DNA of 64,000 nucleotides from Bacteroidales bacterium (GTDB lineage: Bacteria; Bacteroidota; Bacteroidia; Bacteroidales; UBA932). Made by a program: the position numbers and the translations under genes. Positions 8,646-16,690 of the stretch are shown here, one piece after another (the first letter of the stretch is position 1; each line of letters starts with the position of its first letter). The DNA is taken from positions 28,753-92,752 of the forward strand of contig JAAYDZ010000006.1 of NCBI GenBank assembly GCA_012728975.1, written 5' to 3'. Under the pieces are notes generated by a model. That model searched no databases, was not told the origin of the DNA, and saw only the letters and a list, made by a program, of their open reading frames with translations.

Positions 8646-8719
8646 GGCCCCATAGCTCAACTGAATAGAGTATTTGACTACGGATCAAAAGGTTACAGGT
8701 TTGAATCCTGTTGGGGTCA
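8646..8719 (+). tRNA. tRNA-Arg (anticodon ACG)
   Basis: A complete 74-nt cloverleaf. The acceptor stem GGCCCCA/TGGGGTC has one G-U pair and discriminator A; CCA is not encoded. The D stem is GCTC/GAGT, the anticodon arm is TTTGA-CTACGGA-TCAAA (anticodon ACG, A34 presumably edited to inosine), the variable loop has 5 nt, and the T arm is ACAGG-TTTGAAT-CCTGT. The D loop has GA in place of the invariant GG, and the T loop has TTTGAAT in place of TTCGAAT. The tertiary pair G19-C56 is therefore replaced by A19-U56. The stems are all intact, so the gene is probably functional. Confidence 0.93.
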
Positions 8720-8755
8720 CAAAAAAGAGGAACGAATTCGTTCCTCTTTTTTGTG
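8718..8755 (+). terminator. Terminator after tRNA-Arg
   Basis: A 38-bp perfect palindrome begins with CACAAAAAAGAGG and is centred on GAATTC. The core AGAGGAACGAA/TTCGTTCCTCT is followed by six T. It ends the rplS-tRNA unit and, with its A-tract, could also work leftwards. Confidence 0.9.
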
Positions 8756-8845
8756 ACAGTCGCTTCGCTCCTTATATACCCTGTCTCGTCCTAAAAAAAG
8801 TTGACACATTTTGTTAAACTTAATTGTCTTCACTTTTTCTTTTAT

Positions 8846-9640
8846 TTATGCCACTTTTGTCTGACTGTAAACTTGAGACGGAGTTTGCAGATCTAATGAC
8901 CAATGCGGGCGTTTTTCATTATAATTTTTTATCCCTGAGCCTACGGCTGAAAGGGCTTGTTCAAAAGTGTTAAACGTATTATCTAAATAAAATTCATTCT
9001 TCAATATGCCGTTCACACGCTCTGCAACGGCATTTTCATAACAATGGTTATCCTCGGTCATGCTAATGTCGATCCCTGCTTCCTGAAGCGTTTTCACATA
9101 GTCTTTGCAACAATATTGTATGCCTCTGTCAGAGTGATGAATAAGCGATTCAGTTGTGCTGCCACGAGAAGAAAGAGCCATTTTTAGAGCTTGGAGTCCA
9201 CCTTCGATGCCCAAACTGCGATTTAACGACCAGCCTAATATTTTCCTGGAATACAAGTCAGTAGTTAAAAACAGATAGGCAAAGCCACTAAGCGTTCTGA
9301 TGTAAGTTATATCGCTTACCCACACTTGATTTACCCGTGTTATGGATAAATCCTTTATCAAGTTTTTCCACTTGTAAAAGTAGTGAAAAGAGTTTGTTGT
9401 CCTGGTGAAACTCTTCTTGGGTTTCACAAGCAAATCGTGTCGACCGAGTATATCAAAGAACTTGTCTCTTCCGATCCTACCTATTTTAGACAAATCATCC
9501 TTTAGCAAATAGTAGAGTTTTCTTTCACCTAAACGGGGCAATTCCCGTCTCTTCTCTTGAACTAATTCAACTGCCATATGTTCATTAAGAGCCTCGTTTT
9601 CAACATGTTTTCTGCTCTTATAATAGGCTTGACGAGTCAT
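8846..9640 (-). CDS. IS3-family transposase OrfB (DDE integrase core)
   Basis: A 264-residue OrfB with an HTH_21-like N-terminus and an rve integrase core. The catalytic acids are visible: Asp in VWVSDITYIR, Asp in HHSDRGIQY and Glu in NAVAERVNGILKNE. The C-terminal YNEKRPHWSLDLQTPSQVY is typical. The ATG at 9640 is probably not the natural start. The frame is open upstream through LLQEEATVTSTCAYFG to the A9G run, where a -1 frameshift would normally fuse OrfA and OrfB. OrfB itself looks intact. Confidence 0.9.
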   Translation of the reverse strand: MTRQAYYKSRKHVENEALNEHMAVELVQEKRRELPRLGERKLYYLLKDDLSKIGRIGRDKFFDILGRHDLLVKPKKSFTRTTNSFHYFYKWKNLIKDLSITRVNQVWVSDITYIRTLSGFAYLFLTTDLYSRKILGWSLNRSLGIEGGLQALKMALSSRGSTTESLIHHSDRGIQYCCKDYVKTLQEAGIDISMTEDNHCYENAVAERVNGILKNEFYLDNTFNTFEQALSAVGSGIKNYNEKRPHWSLDLQTPSQVYSQTKVA

Positions 9641-9663
9641 TCCAAAGTAGGCACAAGTGGACG

Positions 9664-10052
9664 TTACTGTTGCTTCTTCTTGAAGTAATGCGATAACTCT
9701 TGTTCGTACTTTTTTTTTAGATCCATGTCAAAAAGCTCGTCGGCTACTTCTATAACCTTTTCCGAGCATTTGTGATGCAGAGCAAGTTCTGCATAGGCTT
9801 CTTTCAAGGCTTCATTTTCTGCTCGAAGGCGTTTCAATTCGTCTATTTCATCTATTGTTTCCACGCGGACTATTTTATTTAATAAGTGTTGTTGCCATAT
9901 TTACGAAGCCATTTATGAATGGTGTCTCCGCCTGTAATGCCATATTTGCGACGACAATCCTCCATAGTTAAACCATTCTTTTCAATTTCTTCTACTACTT
10001 GTAATTTAAAGCAATCGCTGTACCGTGTTGTTGTTCTCTGAACTTTTGTCAT
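9664..10052 (-). pseudogene. IS3-family transposase OrfA, frameshifted
   Basis: OrfA starts at 10052 with a helix-turn-helix (TMEDCRRKYGI, DTIHKWLRKYG). It stops after 57 codons at 9879. The rest of OrfA is open in the -1 frame (9664 to about 9888), reading HLLNKIVRVETIDEIDELKR and ending in a leucine-rich coiled coil. The two parts join naturally if one C is restored near 9888 (AACAAC-CAC), so a single-base deletion is likely. This would prevent synthesis of full OrfA and OrfAB unless ribosomes slip, so the copy is probably inactive by itself. Confidence 0.75.
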
Positions 10053-10097
10053 AATTTTTCCCGATTTAAATGTAAACCTATTTCAGGACATGACACT

Positions 10098-10178
10098 TAC
10101 CCCGTACCCCGCACTACGAAACCCGTATCACGCAACCCGAAATACCCCGTACCACGAAACTCGCATCACGCAACACTA
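10098..10178 (-). repeat. Heptad-repeat array at the 3' end of purL
   Basis: Read on the plus strand, units such as GTACCCC, GCACTAC, GAAACCC, GTATCAC and GCAACCC follow in 7-bp register with one 3-nt slip. On the sense strand of purL the array is G-rich and starts at the TAG stop (TAGTGTTGCG). The insertion sequence ends two bases beyond it. Confidence 0.8.
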
Positions 10179-13100
10179 CACATTCTCAATACACCAATTC
10201 CTTGCATTTACAAACATTTCCACCCAAGGGGTAACTACATCTTTGCGGTGTCCGTGAGGATAATATGCCCAGTTCCAGGGACGCACGCAGCGCTCCGGAT
10301 GGGGCATCATGGCTAGGTGGCGTCCATCTTTGCTGCAAACTCCGGCAATAGCTTCAGGAGAGCCGTTTGGATTGGCAGGATATGCGTCATAACTATATCT
10401 GAGAGCTATATTGTATTCTGATATCGGTCTGGGGAACTCAAATTGACCCTCGCCATGGGCAATCCATACTCCAAGTTTGCAACCCTGGAGGGACTTGAGC
10501 ATAATAGCAGGTGACTCAGGGATAGTAACTCCCACAAATCCGCTCTCAAACTTGTTCGAGGCATTATGGCGGAGCTTAGGAGCAGCTGATCTATCGGAAA
10601 GGGTGATGAAACCGAGCTCTCCCATCAGCTGGCAACCATTGCAAACACCAAGGCTAAGCGTATTGTTACGTGCATAGAAACGTTCAATGGTCCCCTTAGC
10701 CTTTTTATTGTACATCAATGTGCCTGCCCAGCCTTTGGCCGATCCAAGAGTGTCAGCGTTGGAGAATCCTCCCACGAACACAACCATTTGCACTTCATCC
10801 AAAGTTTCTCTTCCGCTGGTCAGATCGGTGGTATGTACATCTTTAACATCGAAACCGGCTAGATAGAGTGCCCAGGCCATTTCTCTCTCTCCGTTGGAGC
10901 CTTTCTCTCTGATAATAGCTGCTATGGGACGCTTTATTGGCTCTTCAGGCCTTTTACCGGAGAATCCATTAGGAAAACGGTAGGTGAGGGGCTGGAGTTT
11001 GTATCGAGAATATCTCTCTGTAGCTTTCTCTTCACCCGACTGCAGTTTATCGAAGTGATATGAGGTTTTATACCAGACATCACGCATTTTGTCGATATCA
11101 ATATCAAGAGTGTATGAAGAGAGTTTGAGAGTCATTTTACGCTCCTGCTGCCATTCTCCGATCTCGTAGAAATTGATTCCTTTGCGGGTAAGCAGTGAAG
11201 CAGCCTGACCTCCCGCGGTCTGTATGATGACTCCTGGAGCTTCGCAGAAGAGAGCATCCGATGAGGTAAAACTCAGATCTATGTAAAGGCCTCCTGTAGC
11301 GTTGGGGAAGCAGGATTCGAGCAGAGTGGTAATCAGGCCTCCGGCCGAAATGTCATGTCCTGCAAGGATGTGGCCTTCACTAATTAGAGACTGAAGGGTA
11401 TCGAAGCATTTTGTAAAATATCCGGCATCATCCACATCCGGAGTGTTGTTGCCAAGATAACACATTGTTTGCGCGTAAGCAGAGCCTCCCAGAGGGTGTC
11501 CCTGGGTATGAGTGAAGGGTATCCAAATAATATCGCTACGTCTGGAAGCGAGGTTGGGGTGAATCGTCTTGCGGATATCTTTTGCAGGTCCCACAGTGGA
11601 GATGATCAGAGTGCCGGGGGAGAGCACTTGTGTGCCGTCAGGATACCTCTGGGTCATTGACAACGAGTCTTTACCGGTTGGTATGTTAATACCAAGTGCT
11701 ATTGCAAAATCAGATGCAGCGCGTACAGCGTTGTAAAGACGTCTATCCTCACCTTCATTTTTACAGGGCCACATCCAGTTGGCACTCAAGGAAACGCTCT
11801 TTATACCCTCCTCTATAGGGGTCCACACCATATTGGTGAGTGCCTCGGCAATCGCCATTCTGGAACCGGCTTCAGGGTCTATTAATGCTACTGCGGGAGC
11901 GTGGCCAATGGAGGTAGCGATACCTTCGATGTCATCATAACCTATGGCTGTCACGCCAAGGTTGTTGAGCGGAAGTTGGATTTCACCGGTGCTTTGTTGG
12001 CAGGCAATCAGTCCGGTAACCGAACGGTCAACCTTGTTGATGAGCCAGTCTTTGCAGGCTACAGACTCCAGCTGGAGTACCTTTTCTATAGAGGCTATAA
12101 GCTCCTCTGCAGTGAGGTTGATGGTGGAAGGTACACTTTTGTATTGATAGGTAACGGTGGTGTCCTCCATTACCGTACCGGGTGTCGTCCCCAGCATATC
12201 TTCAATTTTGAGGTCTATGGGTACCTCGCCGGTTTGAAAGTTCTTTAGGGTGAAGTTTTGTTCTCCTGTGGTTTTACCTATTCTGTATAGAGGAGCACGC
12301 TCCCTTTCGGCTATTCTTATGAGTTCATCCACATCTTTGCTTTTCATAACCAGGCCCATACGTTCCTGTGATTCGTTACCGATAATCTCTTTGGCTGAAA
12401 GTGTAGGATCGCCGATGGGGAGACGGCTGATATCGATGGTTCCCCCGCTTTCCTCCACGAGTTCAGAAAGACAGTTAAGGTGCCCGCCGGCGCCGTGGTC
12501 ATGAACTGATACGATAGTATTGTGTTCTTTCTCTGCAATAGCCCTGATGGTGTTGTAGACACATTTCTGCATCTCAGGGTTGGAGCGCTGAATGGCATTG
12601 AGCTCAATATCACTTGCAAATTCACCCGTATCTACCGATGATACAGCCCCACCGCCCATTCCAATACGGTAGTTATCGCCTCCTAGAAGAATAATCTCGT
12701 CACCCGCTTTTGGGGAATCTTTCAGAGCGTCTTTTCTTTTGCCAAAACCTATACCTCCCGCGAGCATTATCACCTTATCAAAGCCATAGTCACGCCCCTC
12801 TTCCGAGTGCTCAAAGGTATAAAGTGAGCCGCAGATTAGAGGTTGTCCAAACTTGTTGCCGAAGTCGGATGCGCCGTTGGATGCCTTGATGAGGATCTCT
12901 AGGGGAGTTTGGTAGAGCCACTTTCGAGGAGGTCTACACTCCCATGCCCTCTGAGGTTCATCTTTAAATCGGGGATAGGAGGTCATATAGACGGCAGTTC
13001 CTGTGATGGGAAATGAGCCCTTGCCACCAGCTATGCGATCCCTTATTTCACCTCCGGTACCTGTGGCTGCTCCGTTGAAAGGTTCCACCGTCGTAGGGAA

Positions 13101-13850
13101 ATTGTGTGTTTCCGCTTTCAGCGAAATGACAGTCTCATTCTTGCTTTTTACAAAGAAATCCGGCTTGTCGCCCGACGCGGGATGGAAAAGATGTACCAGA
13201 GGACCCTCGACAAATGCGCAGTTGTCCCTATATGCGGAGACAATCCTGTTGGGATTAAGTTTAGAAGTCTTCTTGATCATGCTGAAAAGGGATGAGGGCA
13301 TCTCTTTTCCGTCAATAACGAATGTGCCATTGAATATCTTATGGCGACAATGCTCAGAATTGACCTGAGAAAAACCGAATACTTCGGAATCGGTCAGAGG
13401 TCTGCCGATACGGTCGCTAAGATCATGCAGGTAGCCAATCTCTTCATCTGAAAGCGCCAGTCCTTCTTCTATATTGTATGTTTCCAAATCGGTAATGTTT
13501 TTAACCGGCTCGAAAGTATTGTCTGTTGTGAAAATGTTCTGGTCAAGTCCATTATAGAGTCGCTGAAGCATCTTATCGATATTCGCTTCGGGTCCCGATA
13601 CCGGAAAATACTCTTCCATTCTTTCAATACCTTCAACATTCATATTGTGTGCAATCTCTGTGGCAGTAGTGCTCCAGGGAGTCACCATTTCTCTTCTGGG
13701 GCCTGCAAAATAACCCTTCAAATTGCCCGTACCCAAGGGTTCTGCTCCTGAGAAGAGCCATTGGAGTGCCTGAATATCGTCATCGCTGAGTGAATTTTTG
13801 CTTTTAACGGCAACAATAGTACCTGTAGTACATCTGAAGAATGAAATCAT
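10176..13850 (-). CDS. purL: Phosphoribosylformylglycinamidine synthase (large, single-chain)
   Basis: This 1224-residue enzyme turns FGAR, ATP and glutamine into FGAM in purine synthesis. It is the fused type: PurS-like N-terminus, two AIRS-like ATP-binding halves (EVFGFSQVNSEHCRHKIF, ETHNFPT, HDHGAGGHLN and GHDISAGG) and a C-terminal class I glutaminase. The glutaminase has the nucleophile in LGVCNGCQLMGELG and the late MMPHPER segment. I start it at the ATG at 13850 (MISFFRC...). The frame is open to 13880, but the -7 box at 13878-13885 would place transcription start downstream of that. It is divergent from folC. Confidence 0.96.
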   Translation of the reverse strand: MISFFRCTTGTIVAVKSKNSLSDDDIQALQWLFSGAEPLGTGNLKGYFAGPRREMVTPWSTTATEIAHNMNVEGIERMEEYFPVSGPEANIDKMLQRLYNGLDQNIFTTDNTFEPVKNITDLETYNIEEGLALSDEEIGYLHDLSDRIGRPLTDSEVFGFSQVNSEHCRHKIFNGTFVIDGKEMPSSLFSMIKKTSKLNPNRIVSAYRDNCAFVEGPLVHLFHPASGDKPDFFVKSKNETVISLKAETHNFPTTVEPFNGAATGTGGEIRDRIAGGKGSFPITGTAVYMTSYPRFKDEPQRAWECRPPRKWLYQTPLEILIKASNGASDFGNKFGQPLICGSLYTFEHSEEGRDYGFDKVIMLAGGIGFGKRKDALKDSPKAGDEIILLGGDNYRIGMGGGAVSSVDTGEFASDIELNAIQRSNPEMQKCVYNTIRAIAEKEHNTIVSVHDHGAGGHLNCLSELVEESGGTIDISRLPIGDPTLSAKEIIGNESQERMGLVMKSKDVDELIRIAERERAPLYRIGKTTGEQNFTLKNFQTGEVPIDLKIEDMLGTTPGTVMEDTTVTYQYKSVPSTINLTAEELIASIEKVLQLESVACKDWLINKVDRSVTGLIACQQSTGEIQLPLNNLGVTAIGYDDIEGIATSIGHAPAVALIDPEAGSRMAIAEALTNMVWTPIEEGIKSVSLSANWMWPCKNEGEDRRLYNAVRAASDFAIALGINIPTGKDSLSMTQRYPDGTQVLSPGTLIISTVGPAKDIRKTIHPNLASRRSDIIWIPFTHTQGHPLGGSAYAQTMCYLGNNTPDVDDAGYFTKCFDTLQSLISEGHILAGHDISAGGLITTLLESCFPNATGGLYIDLSFTSSDALFCEAPGVIIQTAGGQAASLLTRKGINFYEIGEWQQERKMTLKLSSYTLDIDIDKMRDVWYKTSYHFDKLQSGEEKATERYSRYKLQPLTYRFPNGFSGKRPEEPIKRPIAAIIREKGSNGEREMAWALYLAGFDVKDVHTTDLTSGRETLDEVQMVVFVGGFSNADTLGSAKGWAGTLMYNKKAKGTIERFYARNNTLSLGVCNGCQLMGELGFITLSDRSAAPKLRHNASNKFESGFVGVTIPESPAIMLKSLQGCKLGVWIAHGEGQFEFPRPISEYNIALRYSYDAYPANPNGSPEAIAGVCSKDGRHLAMMPHPERCVRPWNWAYYPHGHRKDVVTPWVEMFVNARNWCIENV

Positions 13851-13877
13851 ATCGTTATAGATTTTAGAAATATCACA

Positions 13878-13885
13878 CAAAAGTA
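13878..13885 (-). promoter_or_regulatory. -7 box of purL
   Basis: TACTTTTG followed by TG on the minus strand, 27 nt before the ATG at 13850. It decides against the longer reading frame start at 13880. Confidence 0.65.
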
Positions 13886-13952
13886 GTGCTTTTTGAGAGA
13901 TATATCAGTTTTATTCCCCAATTTTGTGGTAAGAATATAAGCAAGATATCAA

Positions 13953-15284
13953 ATGAAATATTCTGACGTTGCATACGAAGAGATGCTAGAGTGGCTTTTT
14001 ACTCGTTTCCCCTCTTATCAGAGAGTAGGGGACAGGGCTTTCAAGCCGGGTATTGATACAATGCGCAAATACATTTCTCGGTTGGAATATCCTCACTTAC
14101 AATATAAGGCAATCCATATAGCAGGTACAAACGGTAAAGGTTCAGTATCTCATATGACTGCTTCTGCTCTTGCCTGCTGCGGAGTGAAAGTTGGACTCTA
14201 CACATCGCCGCATCTGACTGATTTTCGTGAGAGGATGAAAATAATATCACAAGGAGATGCGGGATGTACTTATGAGATGATTTTAAAAGAAGAAGTCTTT
14301 GCTTTTATGGAGCGATGCCGCGAATTTCTTGATAACTACAATCCCTCATTCTTCGAAATTACAACGGCGATGGCACTTGACTGGTTCCGTAGCCGGGATA
14401 TTGATGTAGCAGTAATTGAATGTGGCTTAGGAGGTCGTCTGGACTCCACTAATATTGTCACTCCCATCCTTTCGGTAATCACCAATATAGGGCTGGAACA
14501 TTGCGAATATCTCGGCCATACGATTGAAGAGATAGCGCGTGAGAAGGCAGGTATTATAAAAGCCGGAGTCCCTGCACTTGTAGGGGAGAGTACACCGGAG
14601 ACACGCGTTGTTTTTGAACAAGTGGCTGCGGAAGTGGGAGCTTCGGAACTTTTCTTTGCCGAGGAACTTCCACCCTTTTTTACTCTATCTCTTGATGAAA
14701 TTGATCTTAAAGGGGATTGTCAGCAGCGCAATCTGAGGACAGTTTCGGCTATCTTGTCATTGATGTCTACGAAAGGATTGTTGAATACCAAATGTGATAT
14801 AAACGAGCTTTCTAACGGTGTCTCAAATGCTGCCGCCTTTACAGGGCTACGTGGAAGATGGGAGAGACTCAGAGAGCCGGCAAACAACGGCGGTATTCAG
14901 GGCAAGGCTCCAATCATTTGTGATACGGCTCATAATGCTCACGCAATGCGATGGGTACGTGAACAGATAGATAAGATTTCGTGTGAATATGAGAATATAT
15001 TTCTTATATTGGGCGTTGTCGCTGACAAGGATTTAGATAGCATAGCCTCATATCTTCCAAGGGATGTTCACTTTATTTTGACCAACAGTACTGGGGAGAG
15101 AGCTCTGCCTGCGGTAAAACTGGCGAACTGTCTTTCAGATCATGGTATCAACGGTCACATAACAGCTTCCGTGAAGGAGGCACTGGAGAAGGCCGATTCG
15201 CTGGCCGGAGAAGAGGACCTGATATTTATCTGCGGTAGCAATTTCGTCGTAGCTGAAGTGTTGGAGATAGTAAGTAGTGTGTAA
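13953..15284 (+). CDS. folC: Folylpolyglutamate/dihydrofolate synthase
   Basis: A 443-residue Mur-ligase-like enzyme that adds glutamate to folates and probably also makes dihydrofolate from dihydropteroate. The P-loop is GTNGKGSVSH (residues 58-67). The omega-like loop TSPHLTDFRERM, the ECGLGGRLDSTN segment and VITNIGLEHCEYLG are diagnostic, and CDTAHNAHAM marks the C-terminal domain. It faces purL divergently, and both serve one-carbon/purine metabolism. The last codons (S-S-V-stop) lie inside a heptad-repeat array that continues for about 180 bp. Confidence 0.94.
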   Translation: MKYSDVAYEEMLEWLFTRFPSYQRVGDRAFKPGIDTMRKYISRLEYPHLQYKAIHIAGTNGKGSVSHMTASALACCGVKVGLYTSPHLTDFRERMKIISQGDAGCTYEMILKEEVFAFMERCREFLDNYNPSFFEITTAMALDWFRSRDIDVAVIECGLGGRLDSTNIVTPILSVITNIGLEHCEYLGHTIEEIAREKAGIIKAGVPALVGESTPETRVVFEQVAAEVGASELFFAEELPPFFTLSLDEIDLKGDCQQRNLRTVSAILSLMSTKGLLNTKCDINELSNGVSNAAAFTGLRGRWERLREPANNGGIQGKAPIICDTAHNAHAMRWVREQIDKISCEYENIFLILGVVADKDLDSIASYLPRDVHFILTNSTGERALPAVKLANCLSDHGINGHITASVKEALEKADSLAGEEDLIFICGSNFVVAEVLEIVSSV

Positions 15285-15460
15285 TGTGTAGTGTTACGTG
15301 TTGCGGGGTGCGTGGTACGAGGAAGTATTGAGTTTTAAGTGAGTAGTGTGGAGTAATGTGTAATGAGTTCTGAGTATGGAGTATGGAGTATGGAGTATGG
15401 AGTATGGAGTAGTGAGGAGTAGGTATGGGGTACGAGAAAGTTTAGAGTAAGTAAAGTAAA
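15268..15460 (+). repeat. Long heptad-repeat array after folC
   Basis: About 27 consecutive 7-bp units in register. They include GTGTGTA, GTGTTGC, GGGGTGC, GTGGTAC, TTTTAAG, TGTGGAG and TTCTGAG, five perfect TATGGAG units, and then TAGTGAG. All sequence types of the family occur in this one array, which shows that they belong together. The sense strand of folC is G-rich. From 15460 to 15525 the sequence decays into AT-rich TAAGTA-like repeats. Confidence 0.9.
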
Positions 15461-15525
15461 TAATAAGTAATTATAGTAAGTAATAAATAGATTTTAGTAA
15501 GTAATATTTAATATAATAAACAGTA

Positions 15526-16614
15526 ATGCAAAAAAGAAGATTTTTTTCGGTGGCTTTATTGCTCTTGGTAACCTTTTTTTCTTTAGGATGTACTGAAGAA
15601 ACGCTTGAGGCGAGGATTGAGCGTCTGCACAAAAAGATGTTCACGATTGATACTCACAACGATTATTCAATGTGGCTTGAGAATCCGGATGGGGATTACG
15701 GCGTTAAGGGAGGGCAGGTTTCATTTCAGCAGATGCATGATGGAGGGTTGGATGCTGCTTTCTTTGCGGCGTATCAGGACCAGGGTCCTATTGATCCAGA
15801 GTTCCACCGTTTTGCGCGTGAATATGCTGACACTTTGATATTACTACTCAAGCAATATGCTGAACAGAATAGCGAACTCGGTGCAATTGCCACTTCTATA
15901 AAGGAGATGAAGGCCCTCAAGAAGGCCGGTAAGGTTTCTCTCTTTCTTTCAATAGAGAATGCCTGTTGTCTGGGTGATTCACTACCGCTGGTTAAATACT
16001 ATTATGATCAAGGTGTGAGAATGATAGGGCTTACACACAACGGCAATAATGCTATAGCTGATGCCGGCACTACCAAGATAAAATTACATGGAGGCCTTTC
16101 AGACTTTGGCAAAGCGGTGATTGCCGAGATGAATCGTCTAGGTATTGTGGTTGACCTCTCGCATGCCTCCAGAGATGCAACACTCCAGGCCGTACAGGTG
16201 AGCAAAACACCAATTATCGCCAGCCATTCCTGTGCTTTTGCCGTTCGCGAACTTTCACGCAATCTTTCCGATGAAGAGATTATAGCAATTGCAGAAACGG
16301 GCGGTGTAGTACACCTTGCCCTGGATGCCTGGTTACTCCGTTATGGTCCTGATTTCAGTGCCGCTTCGTTAGATGATTTCATGAAACACCTGCATTATAT
16401 CATCGATCTGGTGGGAATAGATCATGTGGGAGTAGGCAGTGACTTTGACGGAGGTGGTGGATTGGTTGACTGCAAGGATATGAGCAAGTATCACAATCTT
16501 ACGAAACGCCTTATCGAAGAGGGGTTCTCCGATGAGGATATAATAAAAATATGGGGAGGCAATTTCCTCCGTGTCTTTGAAGAGGTAGAACGTTACGCTG
16601 CAGAGCAGCGATGA
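15526..16614 (+). CDS. Membrane dipeptidase, M19 family, lipoprotein
   Basis: A 362-residue renal-dipeptidase-like zinc enzyme with a lipobox (LGC, Cys22). It should cleave dipeptides in the periplasm. The metal-binding HxD is in DTHND (His44, Asp46). Bridging Glu is in LSIENACC, the later histidines are in LTHNGNNAIAD and VVDLSHAS, and GVGSDFDGGG closes the site. It is flanked on both sides by heptad arrays, so it is probably its own transcription unit. No clear -7 box is visible in the AT-rich 60 bp upstream. Confidence 0.92.
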   Translation: MQKRRFFSVALLLLVTFFSLGCTEETLEARIERLHKKMFTIDTHNDYSMWLENPDGDYGVKGGQVSFQQMHDGGLDAAFFAAYQDQGPIDPEFHRFAREYADTLILLLKQYAEQNSELGAIATSIKEMKALKKAGKVSLFLSIENACCLGDSLPLVKYYYDQGVRMIGLTHNGNNAIADAGTTKIKLHGGLSDFGKAVIAEMNRLGIVVDLSHASRDATLQAVQVSKTPIIASHSCAFAVRELSRNLSDEEIIAIAETGGVVHLALDAWLLRYGPDFSAASLDDFMKHLHYIIDLVGIDHVGVGSDFDGGGGLVDCKDMSKYHNLTKRLIEEGFSDEDIIKIWGGNFLRVFEEVERYAAEQR

Positions 16615-16690
16615 TAGTTCAGAGTTCTGAGTATGTAGTCCTGAATCCTGAGTTTTGAGTTTTGAGTTTCGAATTTCGAATTTCGAGTTA
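16615..16690 (+). repeat. Heptad-repeat array between convergent genes
   Basis: Units GTTCAGA, GTTCTGA, GTATGTA, GTCCTGA, then GAGTTTT and GAATTTC repeats run in 7-bp register. The G/T-rich orientation follows the dipeptidase gene, and the array reaches the TAA of the leftward transporter gene. Confidence 0.75.

Larger units (their letters stand above)
8782..10095 (-). mobile_element. IS3-family insertion sequence, 1314 bp
   Basis: The element has imperfect terminal inverted repeats of about 25 bp. The left end reads TGTCTCGTCCTAAAAAAAGT from 8782, and the right end read inward from 10095 is TGTCATGTCCTGAAATAGGT. The ends follow the TG...CA rule. It carries orfA (frameshifted) and orfB with an intact DDE core, and a -1 frameshift site of nine A plus G (9710-9719). 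I see no clear 3-5 bp target duplication: the left flank ends ACCC and the right flank starts CTTAC. Its right end touches a heptad-repeat array. Confidence 0.88.

Noticed and set aside
8646-8719. tRNA pseudogene because of the missing GG and TTC loop bases
   Set aside because: All stems pair, the two unusual bases compensate each other, and the gene lies in a transcribed unit with a strong terminator.
8776-10100. Target-site duplication for the IS3 element
   Set aside because: The bases flanking the inverted repeats (ACCC on the left, CTTAC on the right) do not match at 3, 4 or 5 bp.
13851-13880. Longer N-terminus for PurL starting at 13880
   Set aside because: The -7 box overlaps this ATG, and related PurL proteins begin like the sequence at 13850.
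15460-15525. Separate AT-rich regulatory element before the M19 dipeptidase
   Set aside because: The TAAGTA-like units look like a decayed continuation of the heptad array, and no promoter motif stands out.
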